Positions 9,250 to 16,859 of a DNA stretch of 64,000 nucleotides are shown here, piece after piece (the first letter of the stretch is position 1; every line of letters starts with the position of its first letter). The notes beneath the pieces are model-generated. The model did no database searches and was not told the DNA's origin. It was given only the letters and a program-made list of their open reading frames with translations. Origin of the DNA: Micromonospora sp. ATCC 39149. Its GTDB lineage: Bacteria; Actinomycetota; Actinomycetes; Mycobacteriales; Micromonosporaceae. The DNA lies in contig NZ_GG657738.1 in the NCBI RefSeq assembly GCF_000158815.1, forward strand, positions 4,079,509 through 4,143,508, in the 5' to 3' direction. The translations under genes and the position numbers were made by a program.

Positions 9250-9738
9250 GTGACCGCGCTGCGACACGCGGTCGCCGCGCGGAACAGTTCGCTGCGGGGG
9301 TTGTGGCCGATGGCGGCAGACACGCCGGTGACGTCCAGGACGCGGGTCTGGCCGGTGTGGATATCGCGGAGGCGGGCTCGGGCGACGGCGTCGTCGTGGC
9401 CGAGGATCTCCTCGACGACGCTGTTCCACGCCAGGTGGATCTTGTCGTTGTCCAGCGCCCGGTCGGTCATGATTCGGCTGGCGCGGAAGGTGTCGCGGCG
9501 GTGGACGATGGTGACGCTGCGGGCGAAGCGGGTGAGGAAGGTGGCTCTTCCACGGCGGTGTCGCCGCCGTTGACGACGGCGATGTCCTGGCCTCGGAAGA
9601 CTCGTCGCAGGTGGCGCAGGCGGACATGCGCCCCGCCGGACTGCTGCCCTCGATGACCAGGGGTGCGAGGTCGGCGCGGGCAGCGGTGTACCCGGCGGGC
9701 CCGGAGCCGATGATGATCAGGCCGTGCGGGTCGGACAC
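9250..9738 (-). pseudogene. trxB: Thioredoxin reductase (trxB) remnant
   Basis: Starts intact with [19 protein letters not shown] (FAD-binding GxGxxG), then loses part of the N-terminal domain. NADPH-domain pieces follow in another frame: [16 protein letters not shown] and [18 protein letters not shown], then [15 protein letters not shown]. The redox CxxC region is missing and at least one frameshift is present, so no active enzyme is made. It sits 64 bp after arsC on the same strand, the usual place for trxB in actinobacterial ars clusters, where it would recycle thioredoxin for arsenate reduction. Here that function must come from elsewhere in the genome. Confidence 0.75.
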
Positions 9739-9801
9739 GAGGGGATTCTGCCCAGGGTGCAGCCGCCCGCCGGCGTCGAGGATCGGCGGGCGGTGACGGG
9801 G

Positions 9802-10209
9802 TCAGCCGGTGGGGCGCAACTCGGCGAGCAGCTTCTCCACCCGGCTCCGGATGTCGTCGCGGATCGGGCGTACCGATTCGACGCCCTTGCCGGCCGGGTC
9901 TTCGAGTTTCCAGTCCTCGTAGCGCTTGCCGGGGAAGACCGGGCAGGCGTCCCCGCAGCCCATGGTGACGATGACGTCGGAGGACTCGGCGGTGGCGTAC
10001 TCGAGGAGCTTGGGGGTCTGGTCGGTGATGTCGATCCCGACCTCGCGCATGGCCGCGACTGCGGCGGGGTTGACGGTCTCGGCGGGAGCGGAGCCGGCGG
10101 AGCGGACCTCGACGGCGTCACCGGCAAGGTGGCGCAGCCACCCGGCGGCCATCTGGGAACGACCGGCGTTGTGGACGCAGACGAACAGGACGCTGGGCTT
10201 GTCGGACAT
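9802..10209 (-). CDS. arsC: Arsenate reductase, LMW phosphatase type
   Basis: 135 aa, normal family length. The phosphatase loop VCVHNAGRSQMA (CX5R) near residue 10 binds arsenate; the GCGDACPVFPGKRYEDW block carries further redox cysteines. It reduces arsenate to arsenite in the cytoplasm, with thioredoxin or mycothiol as electron donor (which one is not decided by sequence). It is the last intact gene of the minus-strand ars operon; its ATG overlaps the stop of the 61-aa ORF by one base (TGATG), implying translational coupling. Confidence 0.92.
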   Translation of the reverse strand: MSDKPSVLFVCVHNAGRSQMAAGWLRHLAGDAVEVRSAGSAPAETVNPAAVAAMREVGIDITDQTPKLLEYATAESSDVIVTMGCGDACPVFPGKRYEDWKLEDPAGKGVESVRPIRDDIRSRVEKLLAELRPTG

Positions 10210-10394
10210 CAGCAGCCTCTCTGGCGGTACGGGTCGCAGGGCCGGTTCACCGGCGCCTCGTCAGGAATCGTGGGCAGCGTTCGGTCGGGGTCGCTGTTGC
10301 GGTCGAGCAGCCGGTACCGGCCGGCCGGATGCGGCCGGTTGAGCAGGCCGCGGTACGACGTGTGGGCTGTCCGGTGCTCGGGCTCGCTGGTCAT
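10209..10394 (-). CDS. 61-aa coupled ORF between aquaporin and arsC
   Basis: Predicted 61-aa basic protein rich in Arg and Pro; not recognised. Its start overlaps the aquaporin stop (ATGA, 10391-10394) and its stop overlaps the arsC start (TGATG, 10207-10211), so it fills the gap with exact coupling on both sides. That geometry supports translation. It contains a single Cys at the very C-terminus and no clear domain. It could be a real small ars protein or merely a relay for coupled translation to arsC. Confidence 0.45.
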   Translation of the reverse strand: MTSEPEHRTAHTSYRGLLNRPHPAGRYRLLDRNSDPDRTLPTIPDEAPVNRPCDPYRQRGC

Positions 10395-11137
10395 CGGTGG
10401 TGGTCGAGGGTCGGGTCCCGGTCGTCGGTGGGCACCACCACCTGGTCGGCGGCCCGCCCGGCGTCGGGGTAGAGCGCGGCCAGGAGGCCGATGCCCACGG
10501 CGAGGCCGACGAACTGGGCGAGGACGAAGCCGGGGACGGAGGTGGGGGCGATGCCGGCGAAGGTGTCGGTGAAAGCGCGGCCGATCGTCACGGCCGGGTT
10601 GGCGAACGAGGTGGACGAGGTGAACCAGTACGCGGCCCCGATGTAGGCGCCCACGGCGGCGGGCGCGACGGGGGCGCGGCCCGAGCGGGCGAGGGCGAAG
10701 ACCAGCAGGATCAGACCGGTGGTGGCGACGACCTCACCCAACCAGAGATGCCCGACGGCGCGGTCCTTGCCGGAGAGGTCGACTGCGGCCAGGTCGAACA
10801 TCAGGTTCGTCAGCACCGATCCGGCGATCGCCCCGGCGACCTGGACAACGACGTAGCCCCCGAGTTCGCGGGCGGTGAGGCCGGTGCCGGTGCGGCGGCC
10901 GAGGAACCAGTCGGCGGCGGAGACCACCGGGTTGAAGTGGGCACCGGAGACCGGCCCGAACATCAGGATCAGCGTGCCGAGAGCGAACGCGGTGGCGATC
11001 GAGTTCTGGAGCAACTGCAACCCGACGTCGTCGGGGGAGAGGGTGGTGGCCATGATGCCGGAGCCGACCACGGCGGTGACCAGCAGGGCGGTGCCGGTGA
11101 ACTCGGCCAGCAGGCGCCGCCAGAGTGCATTGGTCAT
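10391..11137 (-). CDS. Aquaporin-family channel in ars operon (arsenite efflux type)
   Basis: 248-249 aa MIP family protein with six membrane spans. The two half-helix motifs are present, the first as NPV (HFNPVVSAADW) rather than NPA and the second as NPA (FANPAVTIGRAF). Channels of this kind in ars operons (AqpS-like) let arsenite produced by ArsC flow out. An upstream in-frame start at 11155 exists, but the ATG at 11137 has GGGAGAG at 11147-11153, so I prefer it. The gene is followed without a gap by the 61-aa ORF and arsC. Confidence 0.85.
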   Translation of the reverse strand: MTNALWRRLLAEFTGTALLVTAVVGSGIMATTLSPDDVGLQLLQNSIATAFALGTLILMFGPVSGAHFNPVVSAADWFLGRRTGTGLTARELGGYVVVQVAGAIAGSVLTNLMFDLAAVDLSGKDRAVGHLWLGEVVATTGLILLVFALARSGRAPVAPAAVGAYIGAAYWFTSSTSFANPAVTIGRAFTDTFAGIAPTSVPGFVLAQFVGLAVGIGLLAALYPDAGRAADQVVVPTDDRDPTLDHHR

Positions 11138-11188
11138 CAGTCTGTTCTCTCCCATTGCGGTAACGCCCGGACCGCTGTCGGCCGGGGT

Positions 11189-11439
11189 CTATCGGGTGGC
11201 GGGGACGTTCAGCTCGTCGAGCAGCCGGCGGACGCGGCGTTCGATCTCGTCACGGATCGGCCGCACACCGGCCACGGTGAGGCCGGCGGGGTCGTCGAGG
11301 TCCCAGTTCTCATAACGAGTGCCGGGGAAGACGGGGCAGGCGTCGCCGCAGCCCACGGTGACCACGACGTCGGCGGCGCGCAGCGCGAGCTGCTGGTCGA
11401 CCGAGAGGTCTTGCGCAGGTAGGCGTTGGTGTCAGTCAC
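11189..11439 (-). pseudogene. Truncated, frameshifted second arsC
   Basis: Opens with a start overlapping the ArsR fusion gene (MTDTNAYLR), then changes frame into DQQLALRAADVVVTVGCG and continues with CGDACPVFPGTRYENWDLDD to a stop at 11189. That is the C-terminal half of a LMW-phosphatase-type arsenate reductase. The N-terminal catalytic CX5R loop is absent, so it is inactive as a reductase. It lies in the same operon, upstream of the aquaporin. It is likely an internal deletion of an ancestral arsC. Confidence 0.75.
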
Positions 11440-12133
11440 GGTGGTCTCCCGAGCTCATGGCGGGGGTGATGACGGGGGCGACGCGGTCGACGCGGGCGGC
11501 GAGGTCGGCGTACGCGGCCTCGAACGCGTCGTCGGTGTCGAGGCGGACCGGGTCGGGCACCGACCAGTGCAGCCGGGGTCGGCCCGGCCCGGTGAGTTCC
11601 TCGTGGGCGTTGTCGCAGACGGCGACAACGAGGTCGTCGTCGCGCACGATGTCGGCGACATGGGAGGTCGCGGTCGGGTCCAGGGTCAGCCCGTGCCGGT
11701 GGGCCACGGCGACGGCGCGCGGATGAACCCGCTCGGCGGGTTTCGTGCCGGCGGACGCCGCCGCGGTGTGGGTGCGCTCGGACCACAGGGCGGCGGCAAG
11801 CTGCGAGCGGGCGGAGTTGCGGGTGCAGACGAACACCACCCGACCGACGCCGGTCAGCGGCGACGGGGTCAGCGTGGCGAGGGCTTCGGGTCGCAGCCGC
11901 AGGTAGGTGCGGCGGCGGTCGCCCTCGGACCGGCCACGGACCACGAGGCCGGCGTCGGTGAGGACCTTGACGTGGTGGGCGACCAGGTTCGTCGGCATCC
12001 CCAGGTCCTGGGCGATCTCGCCGGGGGAGGCGTCGCCCAGGGTGAGCGCGTCCACGATCGCCAGGCGCGCCGGGTCGCCGAGCGCGGCGTGGATCCGAGC
12101 ACGCCCTTGCAGGGAAGCAAGCTCAGTCATCAT
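11432..12133 (-). CDS. ArsR repressor fused to LMW-phosphatase/ArsC-like domain
   Basis: 233 aa. Residues ~1-90 are an ArsR-type winged helix ([24 protein letters not shown] ... [16 protein letters not shown]); residues ~95-225 are a LMW tyrosine phosphatase/arsenate reductase fold with the loop [15 protein letters not shown]. Such fusions are known in actinobacteria. It probably represses the operon and may sense or reduce arsenate; no clear As(III)-binding Cys pair is seen in the HTH part. Two adjacent ATGs start the frame (12133 and 12130) with no Shine-Dalgarno, so a leaderless mRNA is possible. The stop overlaps the start of the truncated arsC. Confidence 0.88.
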   Translation of the reverse strand: MMTELASLQGRARIHAALGDPARLAIVDALTLGDASPGEIAQDLGMPTNLVAHHVKVLTDAGLVVRGRSEGDRRRTYLRLRPEALATLTPSPLTGVGRVVFVCTRNSARSQLAAALWSERTHTAAASAGTKPAERVHPRAVAVAHRHGLTLDPTATSHVADIVRDDDLVVAVCDNAHEELTGPGRPRLHWSVPDPVRLDTDDAFEAAYADLAARVDRVAPVITPAMSSGDHRD

Positions 12134-12135
12134 TG

Positions 12136-12154
12136 ACTCAACTATCGCTGAGAT
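12136..12154. promoter_or_regulatory. Candidate ArsR operator
   Basis: An imperfect dyad with arms CTCA (12137-12140) and TGAG (12149-12152) lies immediately in front of the ArsR-fusion start codon. Position and form suit autoregulation by an ArsR protein; binding is inferred. Confidence 0.45.
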
Positions 12155-12365
12155 GTTTTCCTGCCGTCAAGTGGGGGGTGACCTCCAGATGGCCCATCGT
12201 GAACCCGGTCAACGTGCCACCCACGCGGCGTGGCATGCAGACGAGTGGTTGGGTCCCCCCACCGCCATGCCTGACCGGGCAGGCCGGCGACCAGCGGTGG
12301 GATCGACGACCGATTGTGTGCTACGGTAGCCGAGTTGCAGTTTTGATTTCCGTAGACGTTTTCCG

Positions 12366-12400
12366 GCGCCTGATGGGGCATCTGAAACCCATCCAGGCGC
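12366..12400 (+). promoter_or_regulatory. Hairpin followed by U-rich run upstream of cold-shock gene
   Basis: GCGCCTGATGGG (12366-12377) pairs with CCCATCCAGGCGC (12388-12400, one bulge) and is followed by TTTCGTTTTCG. It resembles a Rho-independent terminator located about 90 bp before the csp start codon. It may be a 5'-leader attenuator or thermosensor of csp, or a terminator of upstream transcription. Confidence 0.5.
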
Positions 12401-12492
12401 TTTCGTTTTCGTGTCGTTTCGACGCGGGTGATCAACGCGGCGGCGTAAGGGTCCGCACAGTGCGGTCTCTGACAGCCTGCGAAGGAGCAGAC

Positions 12493-12696
12493 ATGACTAC
12501 AGGTACCGTGAAGTGGTTCAACGCCGACAAGGGCTTCGGCTTCATCAGCCCGGACGGCGGCGGCGCCGATGTCTTCGCCCACTTCTCCGCGATCTCGGCG
12601 AGCGGCTTCCGCAGCCTCGACGAGAACCAGAAGGTGGAGTTCGACATCACCCAGGGCCAGAAGGGCCCGCAGGCGGAGAACATCCGCCCGCTCTGA
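12493..12696 (+). CDS. Cold-shock protein (CspA family)
   Basis: 67 aa single cold-shock domain with both RNA-binding motifs: RNP1 KGFGFI and RNP2 VFAHFS. It binds single-stranded RNA or DNA and acts as an RNA chaperone. The ATG at 12493 has GAAGGAG 6 bp upstream, so longer in-frame extensions upstream are rejected. It has a long leader containing a terminator-like hairpin and is followed by a strong terminator, so it forms a single-gene transcript. Confidence 0.95.
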   Translation: MTTGTVKWFNADKGFGFISPDGGGADVFAHFSAISASGFRSLDENQKVEFDITQGQKGPQAENIRPL

Positions 12697-12708
12697 TCCA
12701 CATTCCGC

Positions 12709-12742
12709 AACGGCGGCCCGACTGGTTCAGCGGGCCGCCGTT
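12709..12742 (+). terminator. Rho-independent terminator after cspA
   Basis: AACGGCGGCCCG (12709-12720) and CGGGCCGCCGTT (12731-12742) form a perfect 12-bp stem with a 10-nt loop directly after the csp stop codon. Confidence 0.85.
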
Positions 12743-13112
12743 CGGCGTCTCATGCGCTTACCGCGGCATCGCGAGAATTGTCTGATCGGCAGAAGGTCGG
12801 CCATCTCGGCGTGGAGCCGACTTGGCATTGCCCCGTGTTCTCTTCCCCGGATCGATTCGGACCTCGGGCGCAAGTCCGCCAAGGCCGACTGCCAGATCGC
12901 CCAAGGCGCGCCTCTGGCTCATGAGCCAGACAGACACAGGCATCGACCCGTATCCACAACGGGCCGATTTTCGCATCGCCGCCGCCCTGACGGTCGAGGC
13001 ACGTACGGTCGAGGTCAGGTGGAGCACACCATGGTCGGACTCGACGCCCTACCTCATGATGACTGTCAGCCAGCCCGGGCCGGGGTGCACGGCGTTACAT
13101 CCTGAAGGGTTG

Positions 13113-13400
13113 ATGACTATGACGACGACCTACTCGGGTCCTGCGAGGCTGATCCTGGTCGACGGTGCCTGCATCTCCGGCATGGCTTCCCTCAGTACCA
13201 ACCAGCGCGGAGACCTCAGCGGCTGGGGCGGCACGTTCCGTCCGGACGAGATCACGACAGACCTTCGCAACGCAGGCCAAGGGCTGCAATTGGAGCTGCC
13301 CTACGATCGGGTGGGGACAGTCGCCGTCACCGGCGTACGCAAGCTACTCGCCACGCAGGTGTTGATGTCGTTGGCAGGCCGCGGACCCGCACCATTCTGA
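13113..13400 (+). CDS. Hypothetical 95-aa protein
   Basis: Start at ATG 13113 (or 13119) with GAAGGG at 13104-13109. The protein is beta-rich (GPARLILVDGACISG ... GDLSGWGGTFRPDE) and has no signal peptide or membrane segment. It resembles small soluble hypothetical proteins found in actinobacteria, but I cannot name a family. It stands alone, with about 400 bp of apparently empty sequence upstream. Confidence 0.55.
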   Translation: MTMTTTYSGPARLILVDGACISGMASLSTNQRGDLSGWGGTFRPDEITTDLRNAGQGLQLELPYDRVGTVAVTGVRKLLATQVLMSLAGRGPAPF

Positions 13401-13461
13401 TCGCGCGCCGCACGGCCGCCGCTACATCGCCGCCGCAACCGTCGCCATCCCCCCGGGGACG

Positions 13462-14097
13462 TCACTCGCGTGTCAGGCCCGGTGGCAGCGCGTCTTCGTC
13501 GGGTCGGACCCGGCGGGCGTTGGCCACAGGGTCGCGTTCGAGGGTGTGGATCAGCGGTTCCGGGCCGCCGACGCAGGTCCAGGTGTCGTCCCAGAGTGCG
13601 GAGACCAGCCATGACCGGTCGGCAGGGAAGAACAGGTCGGGTAGCGATCCGCAGGAGTGACGCATGTGACCGGTCCGCCAGGTGAGGGCCTGCTCGGGTC
13701 CGGCTTCGACCAGCACGTACGGCCAGTTCCAGTAGAGCGAAACCCTGGGGGCGTGGGGAAAGACGACGTCATGGGCGCCGGTGTCGAGGTACGCCAGCCA
13801 CCACGGCTGGTCGGGGGTGTGCGTGATGAGGTCTTCGACCAGAGCGTGCTCGTAGGCGGCGGCGGTGACGTCGTCGGCCTGGTACGTGGTGGCGTAGGCG
13901 TCGAAGATCGGCGGGATGGCGGTGGTGATCGAGATGCCGGCAGTGGCGTGACCGGCGATCCATTCCACGTCGGCGGCGGCGCCGATGCGCCAACTCCGCC
14001 CGTCCCTGCTGACCTGCACACCACTATTCAAGCCGCTGCGGTGACGGTTGTCGAACGTTCTGATCATCGCCTGCAACACGTCCGGCGACGCGCCCAC
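13462..14097 (-). CDS. Hypothetical 211-aa protein
   Basis: Acidic, Trp-rich soluble protein (SWRIGAAADVEWIAGHATAG; WWLAYLDTGAHDVVFPHAP; SLYWNWPYVLVEAG). The composition is that of a true gene. No family is recognised. The GTG start at 14097 has no ribosome site; an internal ATG at 14067 (MIRTFDNRHRSG) is an equally good start, giving 201 aa. It is convergent with the 95-aa ORF and divergent from the GNAT gene. Confidence 0.6.
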   Translation of the reverse strand: MGASPDVLQAMIRTFDNRHRSGLNSGVQVSRDGRSWRIGAAADVEWIAGHATAGISITTAIPPIFDAYATTYQADDVTAAAYEHALVEDLITHTPDQPWWLAYLDTGAHDVVFPHAPRVSLYWNWPYVLVEAGPEQALTWRTGHMRHSCGSLPDLFFPADRSWLVSALWDDTWTCVGGPEPLIHTLERDPVANARRVRPDEDALPPGLTRE

Positions 14098-14337
14098 GAT
14101 CTGCTCGCACAGCAGGTCAACACAGGGTTCACCCTCTCAGATGCGGCCATCGCGCATCACTCCCCTTCACTGGACTTAGCCGTCTCGAAGGATCGTGCGG
14201 TGGCCGTCTCCCCTCTGCGCAACACGACCATTACGGGCAAGTCGTACACCACTCCAGTGGACGCACCCCGGTGACCAGTGCGCACATCTGTCGATGTGCG
14301 GGCACGGGTCGCAGGCGACCTGTGTCATCGTCCTTCC

Positions 14338-14754
14338 ATGGCGATCAGCTTGCGCGTGGCAGACAATCGGGATGTGCCGTTCCTCGTCCAGTCGGATCTT
14401 CACGTCGACCGGATGGAACTCCACAGGGTCATCGAGGTCGGTCGAGTCACCGTTGCCGTGGAAGACACGTCCATCCAGGGATGGCTCAGGTGGGGCCTCT
14501 TCTGGGACGAAATCCCCTTCATGAACATGTTGTTCGTTCTCGAGCAGCACCGCGGCAAAGGCCTCGGCACCCGGCTGATCCAGCACTGGGAGAACCAGCA
14601 GCGGGCAGCGGGCCATGGCTCGGTGATGACATCGACCCTGGCGAGCGAAGAAGCCCAGCATCTATACCGCCGCCTGGGTTACGTCGACCGCGGATGCCTC
14701 CTGCTACCGGGTGAACCACTGGAGATCCTTCTCGCCAAATCTCTTGGAGAGTGA
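14338..14754 (+). CDS. GNAT family N-acetyltransferase
   Basis: 138 aa from ATG 14338 (MAISLRVADNRDVPF). The acetyl-CoA-binding motif A is clear: VLEQHRGKGLGTRLIQHWE (R/Q-x-x-G-x-G/A), followed by motif B LYRRLGYVDRG. It transfers an acetyl group to an unknown small molecule or protein. An in-frame extension to 14278 runs through a dispersed intergenic repeat and is rejected. The gene stands alone. Confidence 0.82.
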   Translation: MAISLRVADNRDVPFLVQSDLHVDRMELHRVIEVGRVTVAVEDTSIQGWLRWGLFWDEIPFMNMLFVLEQHRGKGLGTRLIQHWENQQRAAGHGSVMTSTLASEEAQHLYRRLGYVDRGCLLLPGEPLEILLAKSLGE

Positions 14755-14981
14755 CGCATTCATTTGCCGCGAAGCGCTCGTCACCGAGGGTGACGTCGGC
14801 GAGTTGTTGGTGTTTGGACGTGTCGAGTTGGGTACGTCGTCGCAGCGACGGCAGTGTCGGCTCAGCCTTGAGGACGGTCATCTCTCGTCTCTGTGTGCTA
14901 CCAAGAAACCGTTGCCTGCAGGCCTTGGACGTACTGCGGCCGGACTGCCTTGATGAAGGGCTAGAAGCTAGGAGTACGTGG

Positions 14982-15935
14982 ATGAGAGCGATCGTGTACG
15001 ACCGGTACGGGCCCCCGGATGTGTTGCGGATCGAAAACGTCCCCAAGCCGTCTCCTACTGCCCGGCAGGTGCTCGTCAAGATTGCGGCGACCTCGGTCAA
15101 CCTGAGCGATTGGGAGACTCTGCAAGGCTCACCGCTGTATTCACGCATCGGTGGGCTACGCTCACCGGCACGCCGGACACTCGGCTCGGACATCGCCGGC
15201 TGGGTCGATGCGGTCGGCCCGGCCGTCACCCGGTTCCGACCCGGTGACGAGGTGTATGGCGACAACCTCATGCTCAAGGGCGGCTTCGCCGAGTACGCGA
15301 TCGCTCCCGAGTCGGTTCTGACCCACAAGCCCGCCGCCCTTACCTTCGCCGAGGCCTCGGCGATCCCGCAGGCGGGCGTCATCGCGTGGCAGGGGACCAA
15401 AGGCGCCGCAGTCGGGAAACGGGTCCTGATCAACGGTGCCGGCGGAGGATCGGGCTCATTCGCCATTCAGCTCGCCAAGCAGCTCGGCGCCGAGGTGACC
15501 GGCGTCGACAACGCCGGCAAGCTCGACTTCATGCGATCGGTCGGCGCGGACAAGGTGATCGACTACCGCAGCCAGGACTTCACCCGCAGCGGCCCGTACG
15601 ATCTCATCCTCGACCTGGTCGCGCACCGGTCGGTGTTCGCCTACCGCCGGGCACTGACCCCCGGCGGCCGTTACCGGTGCGTCGGCGGATCGGTCTCGGC
15701 GCTGCTGCGCGTACTGACGATCGGTGCCGCGGCCGGCCGGCTCACCCACCGCCGCCTGGGCGTGCTCGCCGTCAAGGAAGGGCCGACGCATTTCGAACCG
15801 GTGGCCGACCTCTGCACCACGGGCAACCTCGCCATCCACATCGACCGATCATTCACCCTCGATCAGGTGCCCGAGGCGTTGGCCCACGTCGGAGAGGGAC
15901 GCGCACTCGGAAAAGTCATCGTGACCATCAACTGA
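14982..15935 (+). CDS. Zinc-independent MDR oxidoreductase (quinone-oxidoreductase-like)
   Basis: 317 aa from ATG 14982 with TAGGAG 8 bp upstream. N-terminal GroES-like fold (MRAIVYDRYGPPDVLRIENV) and C-terminal Rossmann fold (VLINGAGGGSGSFAIQLAK). It lacks the Cys-rich structural zinc lobe, as in NADPH:quinone reductases. It likely uses NADPH to reduce quinones or enones; the real substrate is unknown. The last ~20 codons are followed at once by a dispersed intergenic repeat. Confidence 0.85.
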   Translation: MRAIVYDRYGPPDVLRIENVPKPSPTARQVLVKIAATSVNLSDWETLQGSPLYSRIGGLRSPARRTLGSDIAGWVDAVGPAVTRFRPGDEVYGDNLMLKGGFAEYAIAPESVLTHKPAALTFAEASAIPQAGVIAWQGTKGAAVGKRVLINGAGGGSGSFAIQLAKQLGAEVTGVDNAGKLDFMRSVGADKVIDYRSQDFTRSGPYDLILDLVAHRSVFAYRRALTPGGRYRCVGGSVSALLRVLTIGAAAGRLTHRRLGVLAVKEGPTHFEPVADLCTTGNLAIHIDRSFTLDQVPEALAHVGEGRALGKVIVTIN

Positions 15936-16247
15936 CCAGCGGCATCCGCACATGCCGCTGATCGGGCGCGCGTTCGGTCACTGCGGCGTCACGGCTGTCG
16001 AGCAGCATCTGATCAAGACCGCCCGATCTGAGCTCCCTCGCACGCGTGACCAGCTGTTGGACCTGATCCGGTGAAAGCCAGCTGGCGACAGCTACCAGGC
16101 TGCCGATCTCCTGGCTCGTCCCTGCTGCACGGGGCCAACGTCGGCACCGCCCGGCTGGGCAATGACCGACTTGCGCCGGATCGTCACCCACCTCGGGCAT
16201 GACGGGACGTACCCGGTGATGGGCTCTCTTCGGTGCGGGCGATCCGC
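15936..16247. other. Intergenic, dispersed repeat and doubtful C-terminal fragment
   Basis: Contains one member of the dispersed GCACAT repeat (15942-15972). A minus-strand frame at about 15945-16128 (SWLSPDQVQQLVTRARELR) looks protein-like but lacks a start and an assignable family; it may be the tail of a lost gene. Confidence 0.35.
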
Positions 16248-16700
16248 TCAGCGTAGGCCGCCCGGTCCGACCAGGCCCGTCTCGTAGGCGACGATGACCA
16301 GTTGTGCCCGATCGCGTACCGCCAGCTTGGTCAACAACCGCCCGACGTGCGTCTTCACGGTGGGCAGGCTGAGACTGAGCTGCTCGGCCAACTCCGCGTT
16401 GGACAGGCCGCGGGCGATCAGCATGAGCACCTCCCGTTCCCGCTCGGTCACCCCCTCCAGCCGTCGCGGTAGCGGCCGGGCCGGCTCGGGCCGACGCGCG
16501 AACTCGTCGATCAGCCGGCGGGTCACCGTTGGCGCGAGCAGTCCCTCTCCGGCGGCCACCACCCGGATGCCGGCCAGCAGTTCCGCTGGCGGGGTGTCCT
16601 TGAGCAGGAATCCGCTGGCTCCGGCGCGCAGTGCCCCGTAGACGTGCTGCTCCGTGCACTCGTCGACGACCACCGGCAGACCGTCGTGATGGTGACCCAC
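16248..16700 (-). pseudogene. NarL/LuxR response regulator lacking receiver N-terminus
   Basis: The C-terminal LuxR helix-turn-helix is complete (VTEREREVLMLIARGLSNAE ... LSLPTVKTHVGRLLTKL), and the tail of the receiver domain is present (YGALRAGASGFLLKDTPPAE). The phospho-acceptor Asp half of the receiver is missing: homology begins near base 16645 and runs backwards into the antisense of an ABC ATPase fragment. No partner kinase remains. One deletion or inversion seems to have cut both genes, so phosphorylation control is lost. Confidence 0.75.
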
Positions 16701-16859
16701 GTTCCCACCGCCGCCGCGTACGCCGATCGCGTTCTCCTACTCACCGACGGCCGCGTCGTTGACGACATGACCGGCGGGATCACCGCCACGGTCGTCGCCG
16801 CGCGGATCGCCGAACGGGAGACGCTCCCGGCGGAGGCGGCTGTGGAGCAGCAGTGCTGA
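16644..16859 (+). pseudogene. ABC transporter ATPase, C-terminal fragment
   Basis: About 70 residues corresponding to the end of a MacB/LolD-type ATPase: the switch region VVMVTHVPTAAAYADR contains the H-loop His and is followed by VLLLTDGRVVDD. Walker A, signature and Walker B motifs are absent. The stop overlaps the GTG of the permease gene (GTGCTGA). It is the 3' end of an exporter operon whose front has been deleted; the deletion border coincides with the broken response regulator. Confidence 0.75.

Noticed and set aside
11426..12136. 236-aa plus-strand ORF opposite the ArsR fusion
   Set aside because: It is fully antisense to a gene with two recognisable domains and has shadow composition.
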